Assembly: GCF_007595705.1 (NCBI RefSeq)
Contig: NZ_NISY01000016.1
Location: forward strand, 1 to 64,000
Length of the DNA stretch: 64,000 nt
Source of the DNA: Streptomyces sp. SAJ15
GTDB taxonomy: Bacteria > Actinomycetota > Actinomycetes > Streptomycetales > Streptomycetaceae
Direction: 5' to 3'
Of the stretch, positions 15,852 through 23,405 are shown piece by piece. A program made the position numbers and the translations under genes. The notes below the pieces were generated by a model that ran no database searches, was not told the origin of the DNA, and saw only the letters and a list, made by a program, of their open reading frames with translations. Each line of letters opens with the position of its first letter. The stretch's first letter is position 1.

Positions 15852-18218
15852 ATGTCGCTCTCGGAATGGGGTTTCGGGGACTTCGCGCAGACGCTGCGTG
15901 AACTCGGCTTCAGCCGCCCTCCGGCCTCCGACATCATGCCCGGCGCGGTCCATGGCAACGGCTCGTATGTCACGAATTTCGCGCCGGTCAACTTTCTCAA
16001 TCTGCAGCGCCGCGCCGATGTCATGGAGCGCATGGTGGCGGCGACCCAGCAGTACGGCCTGGCCAGCGGCGGCTCCCGTACGCTGCAGGGCGTCTCGCTG
16101 CACCACCTGGCGATGGAAGAGACCATCTCCCGCTATCTCGGCAAAGAGGCGTCGATCAGCTTCGGCACCGGCGTGCTGGCCAACATCGGCTTCATCCACG
16201 CGATGTCCGGCCGTCAGGTCTTCAGCCGCGGCCTGGTGCTGGACAACAGCGACACCGTCTTCGTCTTCGACCGCGACGCGCACTGGTCGCTGTGGAAGGC
16301 CGCGGAGGGGCTGAAGTACGGCGAGCGGCTCTTCTCCTTCAAGCACAACCGGGTCGACGAGCTGGAGAAGGTCCTCCAGGGCCTCCAGGGCAAGCGGGTC
16401 GTGGTGGTCTTCGAGTCGGTCTACTCGATCGACGGCACCGTCGCCCCGATGCACGAGATCGTCGACGTCTGCGAGAAGTACGGCGCGCTGTCCTTCTGCG
16501 ACGACGCCAACGGCTTCCTGGTCTACGGCCCGTCCCACCGCCGCTTCTACGACGAGTACCAGGGCCTGCTGCGCTCCACCTTCATCATGGTCTCGATGAA
16601 GAAGGCGGTGGGCGTGGAGGGCGGTCTGATCGCCGGCCCGCGGGACGCGATCGAGGGCTTCGAGGTGCTCACCGGCACGGCGACCTTCACCGCCGGCATG
16701 TCCGCCCCGGCCGCCGCCGCCACCGACTACATCACCCAGCTGCTCGCCTACAACGAGCCGGGGATCGTCGACAACTACCTGGCCAAGGTGGAGGACTTCC
16801 GGCGCCGGCTGTTCGCCGCCGAGCTGCCGGTCACCGAGACCGAGACCTGCTTCACCTCGATCCAGGTCGGTGACGAGCACAAGGCGTTCGCCGTCCACCA
16901 CGACTTCCTGGAGCGCGGCTTCCGGGTGCCGGTCTACTGCTACCCGGCCACCAAACGCAACGAGGCCGTCCTGCGCATCATCCTCAACGACGCTCACACG
17001 GACGAGCAGACCACCGAGTTCATCAAGGTGGCCAGCGAACTTCGGGACAAGTACGGTTTCGACGGGCCCAAGAAGCGTCCGAACCGCAACGTCAGCCCCC
17101 TGCAGAAGACGGTCACCCACGTGCTGAACGAGCCCAGCCAGGTCGAGGTCCGCCCGCGCTACGAGGGCAACAACATCAACACCTGGATCGGCTTCAAGCA
17201 CGTCAACTACATGGTGGAGGAGGCCGTGCTGGCGCACTTCCGCGCCGCCGGGCTCTCCTCGCGCACCCTCTTCGAGGAGTACGGTCTCGGGCTGGACATC
17301 GCCCGCCTCGACACCCGCATCCTCAACGCCTTCCACCTGGACGAGTCGGCCGTCGCCACCGTCACCCCGGTCGGCAAGGGCCAGGAGCTGACCTTCCGCG
17401 TCACCCTCTCGAAGAGCACCACGGGCGCCGAGGGCACCGAGGGGGCCGACGGCGCCGAGGGGACCGAGGCGGGCGGCAAGGCCACCAAGGACGTCACCGC
17501 GCAGGTCAAGGTGGTGCTGCGGCGGGAGAAGTACGTCGACGCGACCAACGCCGTGCCGCGCGAGCTCTCCCGGTTCGCGGTCAACAAGATCGCCCACGCC
17601 CAGCCGGAGCGCGACGCCGAGGTCACCCCGTCCGCGGACTGGGGCATCACCGCCACCCACCGCACCGACCCGCTGCTCAAGGAGCTCACCGAGGGCCGCA
17701 ACGCGATCGGCTGGCGCTGGCGCATCCCCTACCCGTACTGCCACAACAACGAGCGGCTCCAGATGTCCGGCTACCTGCGGCTGATGGAGGAGGCCAAGGA
17801 CCGGTTCGTCGCCGACCGCGGCATCTCCATCAAGACGCTGCTGGACGAGCGCAAGTGGATCCCCGTGGTGCCGCGGTCCCGGATCGAGTTCCTGGACGAG
17901 GCGCTGATGGAGGAGGAGCTGTACATCGTCTACTCCGTCGAGGACGTCTTCAAGGACTTCACGTACACCTCGCGGATGGACTGCTACGTGGTGCGCGACG
18001 GCAAGCTCGTGCCCACCGCCACCGGCACCATCGTGCACGGCTACGCCGAGATCGCCGACCGCAAGAACTGGTCGCTGGTCAGCTTCGACGACCGGGTGCT
18101 GGCCGCGCTGAACGGGACGGTGGCCGAGGAGGGCACCGCCGCCGAGGAGGAGCCGGCGGCCGCCGAGGCGGAGTCCGACCCGGGCGTGACGATGCACCTC
18201 TCGCTGCGCGGTGCGTGA
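15852..18218 (+). CDS. Alpha-oxoamine synthase fused to two 4HBT-type hotdog domains
   Basis: 788 aa from ATG 15852 with a good ribosome binding site. Residues 1-405 are a complete PLP-dependent alpha-oxoamine synthase (AONS/KBL/serine palmitoyltransferase fold): ASGGSRTLQG, the cofactor aspartate in CDDANGF (about 217-219) and the Schiff-base lysine Lys251 in SMKKAVGVEGG. Residues about 435-565 (FKHVNYMVEEAVLAHFRAAG) and 615-750 (CHNNERLQMSGYLRLMEEAK) each look like a 4-hydroxybenzoyl-CoA/acyl-ACP thioesterase hotdog. A Gly/Glu-rich insert (524-545) and an acidic tail (758-777) are present. It should condense an acyl thioester with an amino acid, releasing CO2 and giving an alpha-aminoketone. 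The hotdogs could hydrolyse or channel acyl-ACP. I know no described enzyme with this exact layout. Confidence 0.88.
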   Translation: MSLSEWGFGDFAQTLRELGFSRPPASDIMPGAVHGNGSYVTNFAPVNFLNLQRRADVMERMVAATQQYGLASGGSRTLQGVSLHHLAMEETISRYLGKEASISFGTGVLANIGFIHAMSGRQVFSRGLVLDNSDTVFVFDRDAHWSLWKAAEGLKYGERLFSFKHNRVDELEKVLQGLQGKRVVVVFESVYSIDGTVAPMHEIVDVCEKYGALSFCDDANGFLVYGPSHRRFYDEYQGLLRSTFIMVSMKKAVGVEGGLIAGPRDAIEGFEVLTGTATFTAGMSAPAAAATDYITQLLAYNEPGIVDNYLAKVEDFRRRLFAAELPVTETETCFTSIQVGDEHKAFAVHHDFLERGFRVPVYCYPATKRNEAVLRIILNDAHTDEQTTEFIKVASELRDKYGFDGPKKRPNRNVSPLQKTVTHVLNEPSQVEVRPRYEGNNINTWIGFKHVNYMVEEAVLAHFRAAGLSSRTLFEEYGLGLDIARLDTRILNAFHLDESAVATVTPVGKGQELTFRVTLSKSTTGAEGTEGADGAEGTEAGGKATKDVTAQVKVVLRREKYVDATNAVPRELSRFAVNKIAHAQPERDAEVTPSADWGITATHRTDPLLKELTEGRNAIGWRWRIPYPYCHNNERLQMSGYLRLMEEAKDRFVADRGISIKTLLDERKWIPVVPRSRIEFLDEALMEEELYIVYSVEDVFKDFTYTSRMDCYVVRDGKLVPTATGTIVHGYAEIADRKNWSLVSFDDRVLAALNGTVAEEGTAAEEEPAAAEAESDPGVTMHLSLRGA

Positions 18219-18549
18219 CCTCGTGCCGGGGTATCTGCTGATCGAGTCCAACGGACCCGCGTCCGGTCCGGGCGGCGCGCGCTTCTTCACCGATGCGCTG
18301 GCGCTCGCCCGGGCCGGGCACCCGGTCCGGCTGGTGCTCATCCAGGAGGGGATCGGCGCGGCCGTGCCGGAGACGGCGCCCGAGCTGGCGTCGCTGCTGG
18401 ACGCCGGCGGCGAGCTGTGGGTGGACCGGTTCTCCGTCCTGCAACGCGGACTGACCCCGGACGACGTGGCGACGCGGGCACGACTGGTGGAGATGGACGA
18501 GGTGGCGGCGGCGCTGCTCGCCCCCGACGTACAGGTGGTGTGGCACTGA
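18211..18549 (+). CDS. DsrE/TusBCD-like sulfur-relay subunit, cysteine-free
   Basis: 112 aa from GTG 18211, overlapping the oxoamine synthase stop by 8 nt; GTG 18223 is an alternative. The alpha/beta sequence (YLLIESNG, FTDALALARAGHPVRLVLIQEGIGAAV, LWVDRFSVLQRGL) fits the DsrE/DsrF/DsrH fold of small sulfur-transfer proteins. No cysteine is present, so it cannot carry a persulfide and is probably a structural subunit. With the next two genes it recalls the three-protein TusBCD or DsrEFH complex. Family assignment is by pattern and needs a profile search. Confidence 0.7.
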   Translation: MRDLVPGYLLIESNGPASGPGGARFFTDALALARAGHPVRLVLIQEGIGAAVPETAPELASLLDAGGELWVDRFSVLQRGLTPDDVATRARLVEMDEVAAALLAPDVQVVWH

Positions 18550-18550
18550 G

Positions 18551-18955
18551 ATGGCCGGTGCACCCAAGACCGATGTGATGCTCGTGGTGATGGGCCCGCC
18601 GCACTCGGGGGAGCTCACCACCTCGGTGCTGCGGCTGACCCACGCGCTGCTGGCCCAGGGCGCCACCGTGCAGGTGTGGGCGTGCGGCTACAGCACCATG
18701 CTGAGCCAGCAGGCGATGGGCGAGACGAAGCCGATCAACCTGCTGGACCGGCACGCCGAGTACCCGACCACCGTGGCGCTGATCCGCTCCCTGCACGAGG
18801 CGTTCCCCGGTCGGCTGTGGTGGTTCGGCTGCCGTGCGTGCAGCGAGCACCGCGGCGCCACCGGACACATCCCGGAGGTCGTGATGCGGGCCCCGTCCAC
18901 CTTCGGCAAGCACGTCGCCGCGGCCACCAAGACCGTTTTCATGGGGGTGGCGTGA
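18551..18955 (+). CDS. DsrE/TusD-like sulfur-relay subunit with CxxC
   Basis: 134 aa, starting 1 nt after the previous stop. DsrE-like core: DVMLVVMGPPHSGELTTSVL, a helix LTHALLAQGATVQVWACG (Cys45), then a conserved-looking segment WWFGCRACSEHRGA with Cys94 and Cys97. In TusD and DsrE a single cysteine at the equivalent place between core and tail accepts sulfur as persulfide, so Cys94 or Cys97 is the likely acceptor. The CRAC pair could also bind metal or form a disulfide. It is translationally linked to both neighbours. Confidence 0.72.
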   Translation: MAGAPKTDVMLVVMGPPHSGELTTSVLRLTHALLAQGATVQVWACGYSTMLSQQAMGETKPINLLDRHAEYPTTVALIRSLHEAFPGRLWWFGCRACSEHRGATGHIPEVVMRAPSTFGKHVAAATKTVFMGVA

Positions 18956-19332
18956 TGCCGTCGCTGGCGATCGTGGAGCGCGCCTACCGGGGCGCCCTGG
19001 AGGTCTCCTACTTCGACGCGCTCTTCCTGGCCATCGAGATCCATCGACAGCTCGGCCTGGACGTGCTGCTCCGCGGCGAGGCCGTCGGCTACGCGCTGCG
19101 GGCCGACCCGCCGCCCCCGCTGACGGTCGGCACCACCGTCGTGGAGGCGTACGACGCGCCCCGCGAGGACCTGCTGCGCCTGCGTGACCTGGGGGTGGGG
19201 ATCTGGGTCGAGGAGCCCGACCTGAGGGCCATGGGGCTCGGCCCGGAGCGGCTGGCGGAAGGGGTGCGGTGCGTGGCGGCCGGGGAGTTCGCGGCGCGCT
19301 GGCCCAGTTACGACCGGGTCTTCTTCCTGTAG
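18955..19332 (+). CDS. DsrF/TusC-like sulfur-relay subunit
   Basis: 125 aa; its ATG overlaps the preceding TGA by 1 nt (TGATG). The sequence starts PSLAIVERAYRGALEVSYFDALFLAIEIHRQLGLDVLLRGEAV, the short beta-alpha-beta pattern of DsrF/TusC subunits, with a single cysteine near the C-terminus (GVRCVAAG). It most likely forms a hetero-oligomer with the two preceding proteins. No rhodanese, cysteine desulfurase or TusA homologue is found in the window, so the sulfur source must lie elsewhere. Confidence 0.68.
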   Translation: MPSLAIVERAYRGALEVSYFDALFLAIEIHRQLGLDVLLRGEAVGYALRADPPPPLTVGTTVVEAYDAPREDLLRLRDLGVGIWVEEPDLRAMGLGPERLAEGVRCVAAGEFAARWPSYDRVFFL

Positions 19333-19363
19333 GGCCCGAATTCTCTAGATCCCGGAGGTACCG

Positions 19364-20554
19364 GTGACCGAGGTTGTCATAACCGGTCTGGGGGCGGTGT
19401 GCCACCTGGGCGGGGGCGTCGAGAGCTTCTATCGGGCGCTGCTCGATCCCGAGCGGGCCGTGCCCGACACGACGACCGACCCCCTGGCGCACGTACCCGT
19501 GCCGAACTTCTACTTCACCCCCAAGGGGGCGGTGCCGGCCGAGCCGGCCGTCGTGGACGGGCTGCCGGTCGGGCACGCCACCCGCACCGCGCTGACGGTC
19601 GCCCGCGAGGCGGTGGCCGACGCGGGCCTGGAGGGCGCCCTGGACGCGCACGGCACCGCCGTCCTCATGGGCAGCAGCGTCGCCGACGCGTATGTCGTCG
19701 AGGACTGGCGGGCCCACGGCTCCTTCCCGGAGGAGGACCGCTGGACGCCGGTCTTCTCCACCGCGTCGGTCGTCGCCCAGCTGCTCGGGGTCAACGGCCT
19801 GGCCACCGGTGTCAGCAACGCCTGCTCGGGCAGCGGCTACTCGATGGCCATCGGCGCCGACATGATCCGGGCCGGCGAGGCCGACGTGGTGGTCGCCGGG
19901 GGCTTCGAGACCTACTCGCGGGTGGCGCTGGCCGCCTTCAACCAGGTCGGCGCCCTGGACCCGGTCAGCTGTCGCCCGTTCGACGTGGGGCGGGGCGGGA
20001 CGGTGCTCAGCGAGGGCGCGGGCGCGGTGGTGCTGGAGCGTGCCGACCGGGCCCGGGCGCGCGGGGCGCGGATCTACGCCACGCTGGCCGGCTCCGGCTG
20101 GAGCTGTGACGCCTTCCACGCCACCGGGCTGGACCCGGAGGGCGCCCAGATCGTCCGCGCGATGCGGGACGCGCTGGAGGAGGCGGAGGCCAAGCCGGAC
20201 GACGTCTCGTTCATCGTGCCGCACGCCACCGGCACCAAGCTGAACGACGTCACCGAGTCGCGGGCCATGGAGCAGGTCTTCGGCCCCCGGACCGCGGAGA
20301 TCCCGCTCTACAGCCTCAAGGCGCTGACCGGCCACACCGGGGGCGCCTCCGGGGGCCTCGGCGTGGTGGCCGCGGCGCTCTTCCTGCACCACGGCTCGAT
20401 GGCGCCCAACCTCCCGGTCGCCGAGCAGGACCCGGAGTGCCGGGTGCACGTGCCCACGGAGCCGACGCCGCTGTCGGGCCGGCTCGGGATGGTGAACGCC
20501 TACGCGTTCGGAGGGAACAACATGTCTCTGGTGCTACAGGGGGAACCCCGATGA
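19364..20554 (+). CDS. Type II beta-ketoacyl-ACP synthase (second copy)
   Basis: 396 aa from GTG 19364 with CCGGAGG upstream. Catalytic residues are intact: Cys154 in SNACSGSG, His287 in PHATGT, Lys319 in SLKALTGH and His324. It is closely similar along its whole length to the KS at 14353-15513 but lies in the opposite arm of the cluster, 31 nt after the DsrE trio, and is followed by its own CLF-like partner. The two KS pairs may make chains of different length or act at different stages. Confidence 0.95.
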   Translation: MTEVVITGLGAVCHLGGGVESFYRALLDPERAVPDTTTDPLAHVPVPNFYFTPKGAVPAEPAVVDGLPVGHATRTALTVAREAVADAGLEGALDAHGTAVLMGSSVADAYVVEDWRAHGSFPEEDRWTPVFSTASVVAQLLGVNGLATGVSNACSGSGYSMAIGADMIRAGEADVVVAGGFETYSRVALAAFNQVGALDPVSCRPFDVGRGGTVLSEGAGAVVLERADRARARGARIYATLAGSGWSCDAFHATGLDPEGAQIVRAMRDALEEAEAKPDDVSFIVPHATGTKLNDVTESRAMEQVFGPRTAEIPLYSLKALTGHTGGASGGLGVVAAALFLHHGSMAPNLPVAEQDPECRVHVPTEPTPLSGRLGMVNAYAFGGNNMSLVLQGEPR

Positions 20555-21585
20555 GGGCGGCGACGGCGACGACGGCGGTGACCACGGGCGACCCGGCTCC
20601 GGCCGCGAAGGCGACGACCGCGATGACGACCGCGATGACGACCGCGACGGCGGTGGTCACCGGCATCGGGATCGTCACCCGGGAGACGCTGGACCCGGCG
20701 GGGGAGAAGGAGGGCGACGCCTGGTTCACCGCCCGCGCGGTCCTGGGGCGGGGCTACAAGTACCTGCCGCGCTCCAGCCAGTACCTGATCGCCGCGACGC
20801 GCCGGGCGCTGGCGGACGCGGGTACCGACTTCGACGCCATACCGGAGTCCGAGCGGGCCATCACCGTGGGCACCAACAACGGCACCTCGGCGATGCAGGG
20901 GGAGTTCGACCGCACGGTGATCGAGCACCGCTCGGACGTGCTCAGCCCGCCGTCGGTGCCGTACTTCTCGGTCAACCTGGTCGGCAGCCGGGTCGCGATG
21001 GAGCACCAGCTCAAGGGCTTCAGCCTGGGCGTCCACAGCCCCCGCGTCGCGGGCCTGGAGGCGCTCCAGCACGGTCAGCGCGCCCTCGCCGCGAGGCGCG
21101 CCCGCTGGCTGCTCACCGGCGCCGCCGAGTCGCCGCTCTCGCCGGACGAGCCGGGGGTGGCGGGCGGGGAGGACGGCGCGGTCGCCCTGGTGGTGGAGCC
21201 CGCCGCCGACGCCGCCGCGCGCGGCGCCACCGGCTACGGCCGGGTGCGCGTGCGCAGCTTCCTGCTGCCGCGCGCGCAGGCCGCCCGCGCGGACGGCCTG
21301 GACCTCGCCCGCCGCCCCGTGGAGGCCGCCCTCGCCGGACTGGGCCTGGGCCTGCGGGACCGGCGTCGTCATCCGGTGCGGCTGGTGGCCGAGGACTGCG
21401 TGGTCGCCGACCGGGTGTCCCGGCTGCTGGGCCCGTCCGTCACCCGCGTCCCGGCGGCCTCCGGCTGCCTCGGCCCCGTCCTGGAGGTCGCCGACCTGTT
21501 GACGAGCGGGGCCGGGGAGCACCTGGTGGTGAGCGTCGCGGAGCAGGGGAACGTGTCGATCGCGTACGTGGCACCGGGCCGCTAG
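20551..21585 (+). CDS. Chain-length-factor-like ketosynthase homologue (second copy)
   Basis: 344 aa from ATG 20551, in ATGA overlap with the KS stop. The first 30 residues are Thr/Ala-rich, partly encoded by a perfect 12-bp tandem repeat (ACGACCGCGATG) around 20614-20650. The core repeats the features of the twin at 13307-14356: GRGYKYLPRSSQYLIAATRRAL, FSVNLVGSRVAMEHQLKGFSLGVHSPRVAG, with no nucleophilic cysteine and no catalytic histidines, and a shortened C-terminus with a GCLGP element shared by both. It is probably the pocket-forming partner of the KS. Last gene of the cluster's right arm. Confidence 0.85.
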   Translation: MRAATATTAVTTGDPAPAAKATTAMTTAMTTATAVVTGIGIVTRETLDPAGEKEGDAWFTARAVLGRGYKYLPRSSQYLIAATRRALADAGTDFDAIPESERAITVGTNNGTSAMQGEFDRTVIEHRSDVLSPPSVPYFSVNLVGSRVAMEHQLKGFSLGVHSPRVAGLEALQHGQRALAARRARWLLTGAAESPLSPDEPGVAGGEDGAVALVVEPAADAAARGATGYGRVRVRSFLLPRAQAARADGLDLARRPVEAALAGLGLGLRDRRRHPVRLVAEDCVVADRVSRLLGPSVTRVPAASGCLGPVLEVADLLTSGAGEHLVVSVAEQGNVSIAYVAPGR

Positions 21586-21594
21586 CGGGCCCGG

Positions 21595-22149
21595 TCAGAT
21601 GCAGGTGCGGCCCTGGCGGATCCGGGAGACCGCCCGACTCAGATCCACCAGGGCCTCCCCCGGGTTCGAGCCGGCGTCGGAGAGGACGACCTCGACGGCC
21701 GGGTTCCGGCCGTAGCTGATGAGCACCTGGGTGCCGTCCTTGGACTTCGCCTCCTCCAGGACCCAGTCGACCCCGTCCACCTGGAAGCAGGGGTCGACCG
21801 TCGGCCGCGGCGGCTCCATGCCGCACCGCAGCACCACCGTCTCGTCGCCCCACACGGCCACTCCCGGGGGCAGGTCGGCGTCGGAGCGGGACTCCCCGAG
21901 GAGTTCGTCGGGGTAGTCCTCGGCGATGCGCTCACAGAGCCGATGATCCCCGCGCGGGGCACCCTCCACATCGGACTCGGACGACCGCGTCGCGTGGACC
22001 ACCAGCCCGGCGGCGGCGACGATCGCGAGGACGGAGGCGCCCATGGCCAGGCGCACCCCGCGGGGGGACGCCGGCGGCGACGGGGACGCGGACGGCGGCG
22101 CGGGGTCCGTTCCGTCCCGCGCCGTGAGATCGCTCTGTTCCTGCGTCAA
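21595..22149 (-). CDS. DUF3515-family exported protein
   Basis: 184 aa from TTG 22149, preceded by GGAGG. After a Ser/Pro-rich cytoplasmic start there is one membrane segment (AMGASVLAIVAAAGLVV), then an extracellular domain with the DUF3515 signature AVWGDETVVLRCGM...PCFQVDGVDWV and three to four cysteines. The family is common in actinobacteria and its function is unknown. It converges on the end of the cluster with a gap of only 9 nt and marks the return to conserved chromosome. Confidence 0.8.
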   Translation of the reverse strand: MTQEQSDLTARDGTDPAPPSASPSPPASPRGVRLAMGASVLAIVAAAGLVVHATRSSESDVEGAPRGDHRLCERIAEDYPDELLGESRSDADLPPGVAVWGDETVVLRCGMEPPRPTVDPCFQVDGVDWVLEEAKSKDGTQVLISYGRNPAVEVVLSDAGSNPGEALVDLSRAVSRIRQGRTCI

Positions 22150-22385
22150 TGGCGCCGAGCCTCCCCCGTGTTGGCGACCGTGGTCACCGCTTCACCACGG
22201 TCGATCATATGGCCGGTACGCGCCCCCACCTCGTCCGGGTCGGCGTCGCGGACGGGGGCGAACCGGCTGGTGAGGCCGCCGTCCTGGGCGTCGGAGTCGA
22301 GGGCTAGGCTGGCCAAGCGCCAGACCGGGGGCATCGGCTCCCGGGTCTCCGGCTGCCTTTGTCGTCGAGACGATGGAGCGGACCG

Positions 22386-22871
22386 ATGAGCGTTCCCCTG
22401 CCCCGGGTGGCCGCGTTCGCCGCGGCGGCGTCGTTCGTTCCGTGGGGGGTGGCGGCGTCGCTGTCCGCCGCCCTCACCCCCGTGGGAGTCACCCCCTACG
22501 AGGGCCAGACCGCCGCGGAGGCGCGGCGGGAGGCATGGGCGTCGTACGCCGACGAGTGGTTCTCCCCGGAGGCGCTGCTCCTCCCGGTGCTGACCTTCCT
22601 CGCCCTCGTCGCCCTGCAGTACGTCGGCTGGCGCGCCAACCGCTGGCTGATCGCGGCGAAGAACGTCCTCGGATACGCGGGCGTCCTGGCGCTGGTGACC
22701 CTGGTGCGGGGCATCGCCGCGGGCGACGAGCGGCCGGAGGACACGGTCTTCCTCATGCTCAGCCTGGCGCTGCTCACGCTCCAACTGCCCGCGTGCTACC
22801 TGGTGTCGGCGGCGATGGCGAAGCCGTTCGAGACGGCGGCGCACGGGGGCGCCGTACGGGGGCGCGCGTAA
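22386..22871 (+). CDS. Predicted membrane protein, unknown function
   Basis: 161 aa from ATG 22386, divergent from the DUF3515 gene. Four hydrophobic stretches are seen: VAAFAAAASFVPWGVAASLSAAL, LLLPVLTFLALVALQYVGW, VLGYAGVLALVTLV and FLMLSLALLTLQLPACYLV. The first loop is acidic and charged (EARREAWASYADEW). I recognise no family. It appears monocistronic, with 175 nt before the next start. Confidence 0.65.
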   Translation: MSVPLPRVAAFAAAASFVPWGVAASLSAALTPVGVTPYEGQTAAEARREAWASYADEWFSPEALLLPVLTFLALVALQYVGWRANRWLIAAKNVLGYAGVLALVTLVRGIAAGDERPEDTVFLMLSLALLTLQLPACYLVSAAMAKPFETAAHGGAVRGRA

Positions 22872-23046
22872 GCGCTCCGTGGGCAGTCCACGACGGGCCG
22901 TCGGATGGTCGGGTGGAGATCCTTTGCCGAACGGTCAGCCCATCGGCCGCGCCGCTCGCCTAGGTTCGAGGACACCGAACGAGACCCGAGAGCGGGCCGG
23001 CGAGCCCGCGTGCTCCCGCCGTCCCGCGGAGGAGGCGTGTGCCGTC

Positions 23047-23352
23047 ATGAGCCCGATCGACCTGAGGACCACCGCGGCGGAGCTGCCGGGGAGCTGGCGC
23101 TCGACGATCCTGGGGGAGGTGGGCGGCGCCTCGGTGAAGGTGCTGCGGATGGACGCGATGCCGGTGGCGGAGGAGAGCCACCGGGCGCCCGAGGCGCTGC
23201 TCGTCCTCGACGGACGGCTCGAACTCGACGTCGCGGGGCGGCCGGTGTCCGTGGGGCCGGGGGAGCTGTACATGGTCCCGGCGGGGACGCCGCACGCGGT
23301 CCGCCCCGGCAGTCGGGGCACGCTGGTGATCGTCGAACACGCGGAGGGCTGA
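23047..23352 (+). CDS. Small cupin-domain protein
   Basis: 101 aa from ATG 23047, with GCGGAGGAGG upstream. A single conserved-barrel cupin is visible: motif 1 region SHRAPEALLVLDGRLELDV and motif 2 region GPGELYMVPAGTPHAV. The usual HxH of motif 1 is reduced to one histidine (SH), while the motif 2 histidine is kept, so metal binding may be incomplete. Such stand-alone cupins serve as small isomerases, dioxygenases or ligand sensors. The substrate cannot be inferred. Confidence 0.8.
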   Translation: MSPIDLRTTAAELPGSWRSTILGEVGGASVKVLRMDAMPVAEESHRAPEALLVLDGRLELDVAGRPVSVGPGELYMVPAGTPHAVRPGSRGTLVIVEHAEG

Positions 23353-23405
23353 GGCGGGACGCCTGGGGCGGGGCGGGGCGGGTCGGGCCGGGGTCGCCGG
23401 GCCGG

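Noticed and set aside
13307..21585. Assignment to a known aromatic type II polyketide cluster
   Set aside because: There is no cyclase, aromatase or ketoreductase, the CLFs lack the usual length and motifs, and an oxoamine synthase takes the place of tailoring genes.
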